From Tunturiibacter empetritectus (GTDB lineage: Bacteria; Acidobacteriota; Terriglobia; Terriglobales; Acidobacteriaceae): a DNA stretch of 64,000 nucleotides. The stretch spans positions 806,001 to 870,000 of the forward strand of contig NZ_JACCCU010000001.1 in assembly GCF_013410875.1 (NCBI RefSeq). The letters run 5' to 3'. Shown one piece after another: positions 1-7,825 of the stretch. The translations under genes were made by a program, and so were the position numbers. The notes beneath the pieces are model-generated. The model searched no databases. It saw only the letters and a list, made by a program, of their open reading frames with translations, and was not told where the DNA came from. How positions within the stretch are numbered: position 1 is the first letter of the stretch; every line of letters begins with the position of its first letter.

Positions 1-96
1 CCAGCGCCTTCAAAACATCCATTTCCCAAGCATAGTCGTCCCCGAAACACCCGTCGGAAGCCCAGCTTCACGGGATCAAGTATCCTGAGTCTCACC

Positions 97-1716
97 ATGC
101 CAGCGACCCACAACCCAGAGAACAAAATCGATAGCCACGCGACCTCCTCCCCCGCGAATGCCCCGGCCGCGCACCCCCCCGCGAGCGAGACCGACGTCTA
201 CGCCATCCACGGCGCCGATCCCGAGGTCCTCGCCTACGCCATGGCCAAGTACTCCCGCTCCGCCCTCACCATGAAGGAGTCCCTCGCCGAGATCAGCTCC
301 CAGCGCGCCGAGCAGTTCCTCAATACCTTCTACTTCGCCTACGGCCATCGTTCCATCGCCGACCTCGCCCACATCCCCTTCGCCATCGAGCGTCTCTCTC
401 TGCTCGCTGCGATCGAACTCGTAGACGAGACACGCTGGGACGGCCAGGAGCGCTCCACCCGCTACCAGAACTTCCGCCTCTCCGGCTGGTTCACTCCTGC
501 CCTCGGCGACGAAACCTCAACCTTCACCGCCGCCGTCGAGCGCCTCTTCACCACCTACGACAAGGTCAGCGCCGGCATGCTCACCACGCTCAAGGCCGCC
601 ATCCCGCAGCCTGAATCGATGAAGCCCGACGCCTATGAGCGTACCCTCAAGGCCCGCGCCTTTGACGTCGCCCGCTATTTCCTCCCCCTTGCGACCAACA
701 CCTCGCTCGGCCAGATCGTCAACGCCCGCACCCTCGAAACTCAGGTCTCCCGCCTGCTCACCAGCGACTTCGCCGAGATCCGCCAGCTAGGCGAAAAGCT
801 TCGCACCGCAGCCTCCGAGCCCGCATGGAACGTCCAGCATGCTGCCGGCGAGGTCCTCTGCGAAGAGATCGCCTCCCTTGACGCTGACTGCGGCGAGCGC
901 GCCCACGAAGCTTTCCTGCGCCCCGTCAAAGCTGCGCCCACGCTGGTCAAATACGCCACCCCCAACGACTACCAGCGCGAGACCCGCAGCGAACTCGCCC
1001 ACGCCGCGAAGCTCCTCATGGGCAGCCAGCCCATCGCTTCCGCGCCTGTCGTCGATCTACTCGACGGCGACGAGCCCCTTGAAGTCGAACTCGCCACTTC
1101 GCTCCTCTACCCGCACAGCCACTACCCCTACCGCCAGCTCCGTAATCAGGTCGCCGCCCTCAGCGCTAACCAGCGCGGCGAGATCATTTCCCTTGGCGCC
1201 AAACACCGCGGCCGCCACGACGAACTCCTTCGCAGCTTCTCCTCCGGACACAGCCTCCGCTTCGACATCCTCATGGACATCGGCGGCTTCCGCGACATGC
1301 ATCGCCATCGCCGCTGCGTCCAGCTCCTGCAGCCCTACACCGACCTCCACGGCTACGACGAGCCCATCTGCCCCGGCCAGCCCACTCTCGCCGAAGCCGG
1401 CCTCGAAACCCTTTACAGCGAGACCCTCGCCGCCACCTACGCGACCTACCGCAGCCTGCGCGACAGCAGCGTCCCCGAGGCCGCGCAATCCGCCCAGTAC
1501 ATACTCCCGCTGGCCACCCGCTGCCGCTCGCTCTTCAAGATGGACTTCGCCGAGGCCCTCTACATCTCCGAACTCCGCAGCGGCATCGCCGGCCACTTCA
1601 GCTATCGCCGCGTCGCCTGGGAGATGTACAAAGCGGTCGCCAAAAAGCACCCTTCGCTGGCCCAGTACTTCCGCATCGAAGACGTCAACGAGCCCGTGGA
1701 TCTGTTGCGGCGATAA
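97..1716 (+). CDS. thyX: FAD-dependent thymidylate synthase (ThyX)-like protein, two fused domains
   Basis: Probable ThyX-family protein, which would make dTMP from dUMP using methylene-tetrahydrofolate and FAD in the cytoplasm. At 539 aa it is about twice the usual ThyX length (roughly 220-270 aa). The N-terminal half has YGHRSIADLAH (82-92) and QERSTRY (117-123), which resemble the HxS region and the second half of the ThyX signature RHRxxSxNxxSxRY. The C-terminal half has HDELLRSFSSGH (about 374-385) and MHRHRR (401-406), which resembles the first half of that signature. Neither half carries the whole motif in one piece. The first 30 residues are Ala/Pro-rich and look disordered. ATG at 97 is used. 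The family call is good; whether the enzyme is active cannot be judged from sequence alone. Confidence 0.75.
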   Translation: MPATHNPENKIDSHATSSPANAPAAHPPASETDVYAIHGADPEVLAYAMAKYSRSALTMKESLAEISSQRAEQFLNTFYFAYGHRSIADLAHIPFAIERLSLLAAIELVDETRWDGQERSTRYQNFRLSGWFTPALGDETSTFTAAVERLFTTYDKVSAGMLTTLKAAIPQPESMKPDAYERTLKARAFDVARYFLPLATNTSLGQIVNARTLETQVSRLLTSDFAEIRQLGEKLRTAASEPAWNVQHAAGEVLCEEIASLDADCGERAHEAFLRPVKAAPTLVKYATPNDYQRETRSELAHAAKLLMGSQPIASAPVVDLLDGDEPLEVELATSLLYPHSHYPYRQLRNQVAALSANQRGEIISLGAKHRGRHDELLRSFSSGHSLRFDILMDIGGFRDMHRHRRCVQLLQPYTDLHGYDEPICPGQPTLAEAGLETLYSETLAATYATYRSLRDSSVPEAAQSAQYILPLATRCRSLFKMDFAEALYISELRSGIAGHFSYRRVAWEMYKAVAKKHPSLAQYFRIEDVNEPVDLLRR

Positions 1717-1735
1717 GACTACCTCGCGGCCTGAG

Positions 1736-2731
1736 CTAGTTGCTGCCCGACGGGGAAATAGCGATGTCCCGGTAGTAGGTCGGCTTCCACCGCAGCAAGT
1801 TCGCGGTCGACTTGCACGGCGTCATCCACGCAAACGCCGTCAGGTACAAGCGGTTCTTCGACCGCGCGCGAATCTTCGGCATAAGGTAGCGGTCGATCGC
1901 ATCCTCGCCGACATTCCAGCCGAAGCCGTACACCGGAGTGATCACGAAGTCCTGAAATCCAGTCTCGTTGGTCGTGCGCCCCAGATGCGCGACATAATAC
2001 GTGTTCCGCCCGCTGTTGCCGATCGAAGCCTCGCTCACCGGCCCCACCTTCCACTGCGCGCTGTACACCGCCGACCACGCCATCGCCTTCAGCCGGCTGC
2101 GCCAGTAGTTGCCATTGTTCTCAAACACCAGCCCCCGCGCCTTCGGATCGTTCTGCTCAAAGATGCTGCTGGTAATCGCTCCCATCATCGGATGCCCGAT
2201 GTCATGCACGATGAACGTCGTATCGTCCGACCACTGGTACCAGCGGTAGTGTTCGACGCAAAACACATACGTCGACCAGTAAGGATTCGACGTCAGATCG
2301 TTCCGCGTCTCCGAGTCCAGCAGAATGTTTCCCGAGTGCTGCGCCGTAAGAAACTCGAACGACTGCCACAGCATCGGCAGCCAGTGCACTCTGCACGGCT
2401 TGCCTTTGATCCTGCCGCTCTCGCAGCCCTCGGTCAGCTCCTCCCTGGCCATCTCCCGCTCCGAGGCAGGAGCCTTAATCGTTCCGCCGCCCGTTCCGCC
2501 GCCCGCCCCCCTGAACCTTAGTGTGCTTGCGGAAGAAGCAACCATCAGGCCATCGGCGACGTCATCGCCAGAACTAGAGCCGGTCACACCTGGCATAAAA
2601 GCTGCGCTTGGTACCGGAGCATTTGGAAGAGAATCAAACGGCACCCCAATCCCAACCGGGCCCTCTGCCTTCGGTCCAGCAGCGCCGGCAGGGCAAACGT
2701 GCGTGGCGGTTGCCAGAAGAAAAAATCCCAT
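1736..2731 (-). CDS. Exported protein of unknown function
   Basis: Not recognised. The chosen ATG at 2731 gives 331 aa beginning with a signal-like segment (MGFFLLATATHVCPAGA). The frame stays open to a TTG at 2920 and would then add a second hydrophobic stretch, so the start is uncertain. A Gly/Pro/Ser-rich linker follows the signal. The C-terminal two thirds are rich in Trp and Tyr and contain VHDIGHPMMGA, which in membrane-associated families of the DUF3943 kind marks a helix-turn with small residues; that resemblance is weak. It converges on the ThyX-like gene with only 19 bp between the stop codons. Direct repeats (gcagggaac, ctaagcag) lie just around the ATG at 2738-2770. Likely a cell-envelope protein. 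Confidence 0.55.
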   Translation of the reverse strand: MGFFLLATATHVCPAGAAGPKAEGPVGIGVPFDSLPNAPVPSAAFMPGVTGSSSGDDVADGLMVASSASTLRFRGAGGGTGGGTIKAPASEREMAREELTEGCESGRIKGKPCRVHWLPMLWQSFEFLTAQHSGNILLDSETRNDLTSNPYWSTYVFCVEHYRWYQWSDDTTFIVHDIGHPMMGAITSSIFEQNDPKARGLVFENNGNYWRSRLKAMAWSAVYSAQWKVGPVSEASIGNSGRNTYYVAHLGRTTNETGFQDFVITPVYGFGWNVGEDAIDRYLMPKIRARSKNRLYLTAFAWMTPCKSTANLLRWKPTYYRDIAISPSGSN

Positions 2732-3060
2732 CGCTCTAAGCAGGGAACTAAGCAGGGAACCTCTAAGCAGAAAACCGGGGAGGCTGCTACGGAAAGTTTG
2801 GGTCAACTGACGCTCCGAGGGTTTAAGCAACCAACGTTCAGCGCCAGGTGACCTGAGCCAGGCGGCGCGCAGCCGAGCGTACTCGAACCAGATCACCAAA
2901 AGCAACGAAAAGCTGAGCAACGAACAGCTGCTGGAAGCTGGGTCTAGGCAGAGAGCGGATACCGTGTAGAAACGCAGTGCTTGCCAGCCTCCACGCGCAG
3001 AGCTATAGTTTGGGGCGCGACTGAGGGGGTGGCTGAATCCGCGCCAGCGTTTTAAACCTT

Positions 3061-3531
3061 GTGCTCTGCCTCGCCTTCCTCCTCTCTGCCTCCGCGGTGG
3101 GCCTTGCCCAGCAGCCTGTCAAAGACTGGCACGATCTCGAGACCCTCAAGCCCGGTGCCTCGATCCGAATCACGCTCGCCAGGCAAAGAACTCTCTGTGC
3201 CTTCGATTCGGTCAGTGAAGAAGCAATCGTCTGCCACAAGCGACAAGCCGGAGTTGATCGCTCGCTCTCCTTCCTCAGAGCGGACATCCATCAGATCCGA
3301 GCCCGCAACGCAACCGGATCGATCATCGCAGGGGCCGCCTTGGGCGCAGGCGTCGGTGCCGGAATCGGTGCCCTTGTCGACTCGCGCATCAACAATCCCG
3401 GCGCCACCAATAACGCAAAGTTCACTGGCGGACTCGCTCGTGCAGGCGGCCTCCTTGGCGCTCTCTTCGGCATCGCCACCGAGTTCGTCCCAGGCAAACT
3501 GCTCTACAAAGCGGAGAGCCAGCACCCCTGA
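3061..3531 (+). CDS. Small exported glycine-zipper protein
   Basis: Function unknown. The GTG at 3061 is the first usable start after an in-frame stop at 3034 and gives 156 aa. Residues 1-16 form a signal peptide (LCLAFLLSASAVGLAQQ). Residues about 30-80 look like a small beta domain (LKPGASIRITL, HQIRARN). Residues about 84-140 hold a glycine-zipper region (GSIIAGAALGAGVGAGIGAL, then GGLARAGGLLGALFG), typical of membrane-embedded or membrane-lining segments. Proteins of this shape are frequent in Acidobacteria and are often written hypothetical. It stands alone between two unrelated genes. Confidence 0.6.
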   Translation: MLCLAFLLSASAVGLAQQPVKDWHDLETLKPGASIRITLARQRTLCAFDSVSEEAIVCHKRQAGVDRSLSFLRADIHQIRARNATGSIIAGAALGAGVGAGIGALVDSRINNPGATNNAKFTGGLARAGGLLGALFGIATEFVPGKLLYKAESQHP

Positions 3532-3675
3532 ACACGGCACGCACACGCAGAACTCTCTCACCCTCGCCTCATTCACTTCTGTTTCGTGAAACTGAATCCC
3601 CTCCTGTCGAACAGTCATACGGGTCATTGACACAATCTTGCCGTCGCAGCTAAGGTTCGGGTACGGAGAATTTAT

Positions 3676-4029
3676 ATGAAGACGAAATGGCTAATTGCTG
3701 CAATAACGTCAGTTACCTTGACCATGCCAGCGTTCGGGCAGGTTGGCATCTATATCGGCAGAACACCGCCCCCGCTGCGTTATGAAGCACGTCCACCAAT
3801 GCCCGGAGATGGGTATGCCTGGGTCGATGGCTACTGGGGAGCCAACGACGGCCGCTACGTCTGGGTTCCCGGCCGCTGGGATCGTCCGCCTTATGCCGGC
3901 GCCTACTGGAGCCATCCACACTACGACCACTACCAGGAAGGCTGGCGTATGCACGAAGGCCACTGGGACCATGAAGACCATGGCGACCACTACGATCATG
4001 ATCATCATGACCATGACGACCACCACTAG
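3676..4029 (+). CDS. Exported WXXGXW-repeat protein with His-rich tail
   Basis: A 117-aa secreted protein of the YXWXXGXW (BcpO-related) repeat type. The signal peptide is residues 1-21 (MKTKWLIAAITSVTLTMPAFG). The repeats YAWVDGYWG, YVWVPGRW and the related GWRMHEGHW follow. The C-terminus is a run of His and Asp (HEDHGDHYDHDHHDHDDHH is 19 residues), a likely metal-binding tail. A purine-rich ribosome site (tacggagaa) lies 6 nt before the ATG. The family role is unknown; small surface proteins with such repeats are common in Acidobacteria and Bacteroidetes. A palindromic element starts 15 bp after the stop codon. Confidence 0.65.
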   Translation: MKTKWLIAAITSVTLTMPAFGQVGIYIGRTPPPLRYEARPPMPGDGYAWVDGYWGANDGRYVWVPGRWDRPPYAGAYWSHPHYDHYQEGWRMHEGHWDHEDHGDHYDHDHHDHDDHH

Positions 4030-4044
4030 CACTCAGTAAAGAGG

Positions 4045-4266
4045 TCCTGCCGGACGGGCCCACTGCGCGTGGAGCGGTCACTTCGTGACTTGTATACCGG
4101 CTTCGCCCAGGCCTTCCGTTGGTCGGCACAAGATGTTTCTTCGCGACCAACGGGAGCGCCAACCGAAGGGGTATACCAGTCACGAAGTGACCGCTGCCGA
4201 ATCGGGGTCCCCACAAACAGGTCTTCGTTTGTGGGGTGACCAAGCAGGGCGCCCGTCCGGCAGAAC
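4045..4266. repeat. 222-bp palindromic (MITE-like) element, copy 1
   Basis: The two ends are inverted copies: gtcctgccggacggg at 4045-4059 matches the reverse complement of cccgtccggcagaac at 4252-4266 with one mismatch. Inside, ggtcacttcgtgac...tatacc (4077-4099) is repeated inverted at 4171-4193 with one mismatch. Each arm carries its own small hairpin gtcac-ttc-gtgac. Partial copies occur at 52921 and 62669. No open frame with coding character is inside. It lies between a small exported gene and the recA promoter. Confidence 0.8.
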
Positions 4267-4309
4267 ATGATCTTCTAGAATCACCTGCAAGTTGTATTCG
4301 CCTTTTATT

Positions 4310-4337
4310 TGCTTTTCCCGTTTTGAATGCTAGAATC
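4310..4337 (+). promoter_or_regulatory. Probable sigma-70 promoter of recA
   Basis: TTGCTT (4310-4315) and TAGAAT (4332-4337) are separated by 16 bp and sit about 50 bp before the recA start codon. I saw no obvious LexA operator next to it. Identified by eye only. Confidence 0.4.
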
Positions 4338-4389
4338 CCAAATTGAAACATCAACCTCCCTCTTACCCACACCTCAGGAGAGAAATCAC

Positions 4390-5457
4390 GTGGCAGATGA
4401 CCGCAGCAAGGCAATAGAACTGGCCCTCTCCGGGCTGGAAAAGCAGTTTGGCAAAGGTTCCATCATGCGGCTCGGCTCGAAAGACGTCGTGCCCATCTCG
4501 GTCATCTCTACCGGCTCCATCTCCTTCGACGCAGCGCTCGGCGTAGGCGGCGTCCCCCGCGGCCGCGTCATCGAGATCTTCGGCCCTGAGTCCTCGGGCA
4601 AGACCACCATCACCCTCCAGATCATCGCCGAGGCGCAAAAGGCCGGCGGCCTCGCAGCCTTCGTCGACGCCGAACACGCGCTCGACCCCGCCTATGCCGC
4701 CAAACTCGGCGTCGACATCGACAACCTCCTCGTCTCACAGCCCGACTACGGCGAACAGGCCCTCGAGATCGTTGAAGCCCTCGTCCGCTCGAACGCCATC
4801 GACGTCCTCGTGGTGGACTCGGTCGCCGCGCTGGTTCCCAAGGCTGAGCTCGACGGCGAGATGGGCGACTCTCACATGGGGCTGCAGGCACGTTTGATGA
4901 GTCAGGCGCTGAGAAAGCTCACCGGCACCGTCTCGAAGTCACGCACCTGCCTGATCTTCATCAATCAGATCCGCGAGAAGATCGGCGTCATGTTCGGCAA
5001 TCCCGAGACCACCACCGGCGGCAAAGCGCTCAAGTTCTACTCCTCCGTTCGCATCGACATTCGTCGCATCGGCGCCGTCAAGGACGGGGATTCCGTCGTC
5101 GGCTCCCGTACCAAGGTCAAGATCGTCAAAAACAAGGTCGCCGCACCCTTCCGCGACGCCGAGTTCGACATCCTCTACGGCGAAGGCATCTCCCGCGAAG
5201 GTGATGTGCTCGACCTCGCCGTTCTGCACAACATCGTCGACAAGAGCGGAGCCTGGTACAGCTACCAGGGCGAACGCATCGGCCAGGGCCGCGAAAACGT
5301 TCGCGCCTTCATGAAGGACAACAAGGACGTCTTCGCCCGCGTCGACGCCGAACTCCGCAAGAAGCTAGGCATCTCCGGTGTAGCCTCAGCCGACGTTCCG
5401 CCAGTCCCCACAGACGGTCCCGTTCAAGCCAAGGAAGCCGTCCGCGCCAAAAAGTAA
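4390..5457 (+). CDS. recA: Recombinase RecA
   Basis: RecA, the DNA strand-exchange ATPase that also triggers LexA cleavage in the SOS response. The GTG at 4390 is chosen because aggaga lies 8 nt upstream and because it gives the usual RecA beginning ([25 protein letters not shown]) and 355 aa, a normal length; the frame is open further to an ATG at 4327. Visible motifs: Walker [10 protein letters not shown] (65-73), the catalytic region GEQALEI, Walker [13 protein letters not shown], the L1 loop region [16 protein letters not shown], the L2 region [22 protein letters not shown]. The C-terminal tail is short. Monocistronic, with its own promoter-like site and a hairpin after the stop. Confidence 0.98.
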   Translation: MADDRSKAIELALSGLEKQFGKGSIMRLGSKDVVPISVISTGSISFDAALGVGGVPRGRVIEIFGPESSGKTTITLQIIAEAQKAGGLAAFVDAEHALDPAYAAKLGVDIDNLLVSQPDYGEQALEIVEALVRSNAIDVLVVDSVAALVPKAELDGEMGDSHMGLQARLMSQALRKLTGTVSKSRTCLIFINQIREKIGVMFGNPETTTGGKALKFYSSVRIDIRRIGAVKDGDSVVGSRTKVKIVKNKVAAPFRDAEFDILYGEGISREGDVLDLAVLHNIVDKSGAWYSYQGERIGQGRENVRAFMKDNKDVFARVDAELRKKLGISGVASADVPPVPTDGPVQAKEAVRAKK

Positions 5458-5483
5458 ATCGTCACAGCAGGGAAGCGCTAGAG

Positions 5484-5515
5484 GAAGCGCCGGCATAAGA
5501 GTTTGCCGGCGCTTC
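5484..5515 (+). terminator. Hairpin after recA
   Basis: gaagcgccggca (5484-5495) pairs perfectly with tgccggcgcttc (5504-5515) around an 8-nt loop, 26 bp after the recA stop. There is only a weak T-run after it, so it may be a repeat hairpin rather than a strong intrinsic terminator. Confidence 0.6.
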
Positions 5516-5570
5516 TCCTGCCTACAACGCGTCATCTGGCTCAAACCCCCATCAACCACCTACAAGGCGT

Positions 5571-5636
5571 CATCTCGACCGAAGCAGCGAACAGCTTCAT
5601 CATTCGTTGCGCAGTGGAGAGACCCCCGCGTTTGCT
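5571..5636 (+). repeat. Dispersed intergenic repeat, copy 1 (gaccgaagc...ggagagaccc type)
   Basis: The stretch gaccgaagc...aacagc...gcgcagtggagagaccc...cg.gtttgc matches, at roughly 70% by eye, the reverse complement of 60161-60240 (gaccgaagc...aacagcgcggagagaccctcgcatctgc). No protein-like frame fits both copies. Between here and 5761 (AT-richer DNA) I see no gene; a 41-codon frame at 5726 is not convincing. Confidence 0.5.
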
Positions 5637-5761
5637 TTTCTCCAGGTCTGGACAAAGCAATTTTTCGCTGTCAAGCCCCTATCAAAGCTAAATCCATGCA
5701 ACCAAACCACATAGACGTGGCGTATGAGTTATATCAAAAAGCTTATACTGGAATTAGATCG

Positions 5762-5950
5762 AGAAAGCCCCGGACGAAACCGAGGCTTTCTTGCGAAAGA
5801 AACATCACAAACGCCCGTAACTCCTTCGCCTGCACGAATCTGCACGTAACTCATTTAGAATGAGGTTTTTGCAGGCCAATGATGCGTCTAAGTATATGAT
5901 AATAAAGGATTTGCGCGCGGGTAATAGGGGGGGGGGTGCCCCTGTCAGGG
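5762..5950 (-). other. Structured intergenic element, copy A (C-rich block, A-rich units, terminator)
   Basis: Read on the minus strand from 5950 to 5762: a block gacaggggcaccccccccc, then tattacccgcgcgcaaat, an A/T-rich stretch ending ttagacgcatcattggcc, then tgcaaaaacc...gagttacg and gtgcagattcgtgcaggc followed by gaaggagttacgg, and finally a hairpin gcctcgg-tttcgt-ccggggc flanked by agaaa/tttct. The same ordered blocks occur at 13071-13253 on the plus strand. The element follows, on the same strand, the sigma / anti-sigma / Spy-like operon that ends at 5981, so it could be that operon's 3' untranslated region. Confidence 0.6.
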
Positions 5951-5980
5951 GAGGAGTCAAATCGGCAACAGAGCTGCCTC

Positions 5981-6571
5981 CTACTCCATCCCCTCGCCGC
6001 CTGGACCGCCCGGAGGGGGTGCCTGACCCTCGGAGCCCCGTCCGCCCGGGTCACCCTGCATCCTCATGCGGCGATGGTCCCGCATCTCGGCCTGCAGTTT
6101 GGTCCACTGGTCCGGCGTCAGCACATTGCGAATCCCCAGCAGCATCTTGGCGTTCGCCTTTTCAAGCTCCGCTCGCGCCTGGGCCGCGTGGTCGATCTGC
6201 GCCAGAATCTTGTTCGTATCCGGAGGATCAGCCGCCAGCATCGGCTCCATCAGAACCTCCTGCTTCTCGACCGCGGCCCTCAGGTCGATCAGTTGCAGTT
6301 TGCTCTGCTGCAGGATGTCGTCCATCTTCTTCTGCTGGTCCGGAGTCAGGTTCAGCTTCTGGATCAGGTCGGGATTGTGCCACCAGATTCCTGGAGGCCC
6401 GATGCGGAAACCCCCGCGCATCCCGCCCCATCCGCCGCGATCCCTATCCATTCCCATACCCGGCTGAGGTGGTGAACCCGCAGGCGGCTGCGCCGTCAAA
6501 AAACTTCCAGAGAGCGTCGCGAATAAAACAATCGAAAGTACAGGTTTCAGACGCATATCAGTTCGTCCCAT
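5981..6571 (-). CDS. Spy/CpxP-like periplasmic protein (LTxxQ motif)
   Basis: An exported protein of the Spy/CpxP/zinc-resistance sensor type. It has a signal peptide (LKPVLSIVLFATLSGSFLTAQ), a Gly/Met/Pro-rich linker, a helical core beginning LNLTPDQQKKMDDILQQ with a long helix (LIDLRAAVEKQEVLM), and a second LTPDQWTKLQ motif, which is the family hallmark. The tail is Arg/Gly/Pro-rich. The ATG at 6571 begins one base after the TGA of the anti-sigma gene; a second ATG at 6556 lies in a 15-bp tandem duplication of the first start region (ggacgaactga[c/t]atg twice), so either could be used. It is the third gene of an operon with an ECF sigma and its anti-sigma factor, which suggests an envelope-stress sensing or folding role. 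Confidence 0.72.
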   Translation of the reverse strand: MGRTDMRLKPVLSIVLFATLSGSFLTAQPPAGSPPQPGMGMDRDRGGWGGMRGGFRIGPPGIWWHNPDLIQKLNLTPDQQKKMDDILQQSKLQLIDLRAAVEKQEVLMEPMLAADPPDTNKILAQIDHAAQARAELEKANAKMLLGIRNVLTPDQWTKLQAEMRDHRRMRMQGDPGGRGSEGQAPPPGGPGGEGME

Positions 6572-6572
6572 G

Positions 6573-7094
6573 TCAGTTCGTCCTTTGATCTGAAGTAGAG
6601 GTGAGTGAAGTCGTGCTGTCGGTCGGATCAACCAGCGGCTCCATCGGAGAAGGCACATCGGCAGAGACTTTCTGGTCGATATCCGAGAGCAAAGCCTCAT
6701 CCGACTCCGCAGTCTGCGAAGACGCCGCCGCAGCGGCCTTCGCCGCGGAACGAGCGGCAGATTGCTGTTGGTGCAAGGTAATCGGGAAGAGGGCAGCGAC
6801 GAAGACTACCGCCGCTGCTGCCCAGTAAAGTGGTTGCGAGAGCATGCTGTGCGGAGGCGCAATGGATGAGCGCCGCGCGTAGCTGTGTGCAAACTCCTGC
6901 TGCGAGTAAGCAACCGAGGCATCGCGGAAGTGAGAGAGCGAATCGCGCAGGCTCTTCAGCTCCGCCGCGCAGATCAGGCAAGCCTGAAGGTGCTGATCGA
7001 TCACATCGGTCTCGTGATCGACGCCGGCAGACGGAAGCGACGAGTCAGCGAGAAGAACATCGCAGAGTTGCTCGTGAGTCAGGTGGAGGTTCAT
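6573..7094 (-). CDS. Anti-sigma factor with ZAS zinc-binding motif
   Basis: A 173-aa single-pass membrane anti-sigma factor. Near the N-terminus is HLQACLIC (H-x3-C-x2-C), the zinc-binding anti-sigma (ZAS) motif that binds ECF sigma factors. A membrane segment follows at about 87-107 (LYWAAAAVVFVAALFPITL). The C-terminal about 65 residues are Ala/Ser/Thr-rich and would lie outside the membrane. Its ATG overlaps the sigma-factor stop by 4 bp (ATGA) and its own stop is one base from the next start, so all three genes are translationally coupled. It presumably holds the adjacent sigma factor inactive until an envelope signal arrives. Confidence 0.78.
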   Translation of the reverse strand: MNLHLTHEQLCDVLLADSSLPSAGVDHETDVIDQHLQACLICAAELKSLRDSLSHFRDASVAYSQQEFAHSYARRSSIAPPHSMLSQPLYWAAAAVVFVAALFPITLHQQQSAARSAAKAAAAASSQTAESDEALLSDIDQKVSADVPSPMEPLVDPTDSTTSLTSTSDQRTN

Positions 7095-7729
7095 AGGGAA
7101 TCCTTGAGAGAGGCGTTGTGGCGAGCCCGGATGGTCGCGAGGGCTCGGTAAAGATGGGTCTTGACGGTGCTGATCGGTAAACCTGTGATGCTCGCGATCT
7201 CGGAGAGCTCAAGCTCCTCGAGGAATCGCAGCAGGAAGACGCTTCGCTGGCGCTCCGAGAGTTCGGTAACGCTCTGCCATACCAGCGTCATCTGCTCACT
7301 GGCGATCAGGCGCGACTCCAGGGAGCTGTCGCGATGCGGAACGTAGGACGAGATATCGGATACATCGACGGCGGTATCCGAGACCCGCTTCCAGAAGCGG
7401 AAACGGTCGGTGCGAGTGTGATCGCGAACCAGGTTCAGCGCAATCCGCATCAGCCAGGTCAGCATCGAGCAGTCGCCGCGGAAGCTGCTGCGCGCCGACC
7501 AGGCTCGAATGAAGGTGTCCTGAGTCAATGTCTGGGCCACATCGCGGTCCCGGATCGAGACCAGATGGAAGCGGAAGATCCGCTGCTCATAGGTGGCCAC
7601 AATCGAGTCCATATCGTCGAGAGGAGTGGCCGGCGCGTGAGCGATGACGGTCTGTCGCGTCATGGGAAGACTATCGGAGCTGAGAGCTTGTGATGGCATT
7701 TGTGACCCGTATTCAGGCTGCTGCGGCAT
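7091..7729 (-). CDS. ECF-type RNA polymerase sigma factor
   Basis: A 212-aa group IV sigma factor. Region 2 is visible at about 75-105 (AQTLTQDTFIRAWSARSSF, then MLTWLMRIALNLVRDHTR) and region 4 at about 155-205 (LSERQRSVFLLRFLEELELSEIA, ISTVKTHLYRALATIRAR). The N-terminus before residue 35 is not typical and starts at M11 or M23 are also possible. It is the first gene of the sigma / anti-sigma / Spy-like operon and is divergent from coaD, with 96 bp between them for both promoters. ECF factors of this layout usually switch on their own operon; no autoregulatory promoter was identified by eye. Confidence 0.9.
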   Translation of the reverse strand: MPQQPEYGSQMPSQALSSDSLPMTRQTVIAHAPATPLDDMDSIVATYEQRIFRFHLVSIRDRDVAQTLTQDTFIRAWSARSSFRGDCSMLTWLMRIALNLVRDHTRTDRFRFWKRVSDTAVDVSDISSYVPHRDSSLESRLIASEQMTLVWQSVTELSERQRSVFLLRFLEELELSEIASITGLPISTVKTHLYRALATIRARHNASLKDSL

Positions 7730-7825
7730 TGTTTACTGTTGAAAGAGACGCCCGGGTGGCCCCGCAAGACTACAGGATTGCCGCGATTTATTTTTTACCC
7801 GCAAAGCAAGGTATGCTGCTGATGC

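Noticed and set aside
839..2521. Long plus-strand frame across the ThyX-like gene and its neighbour
   Set aside because: Ser/Thr/Pro-rich with no motif, and it overlaps two frames with better coding character.
5726..5851. 41-codon frame starting atgagttatatc
   Set aside because: Runs through the terminator hairpin of element A, has no ribosome site, and has no counterpart at element B.
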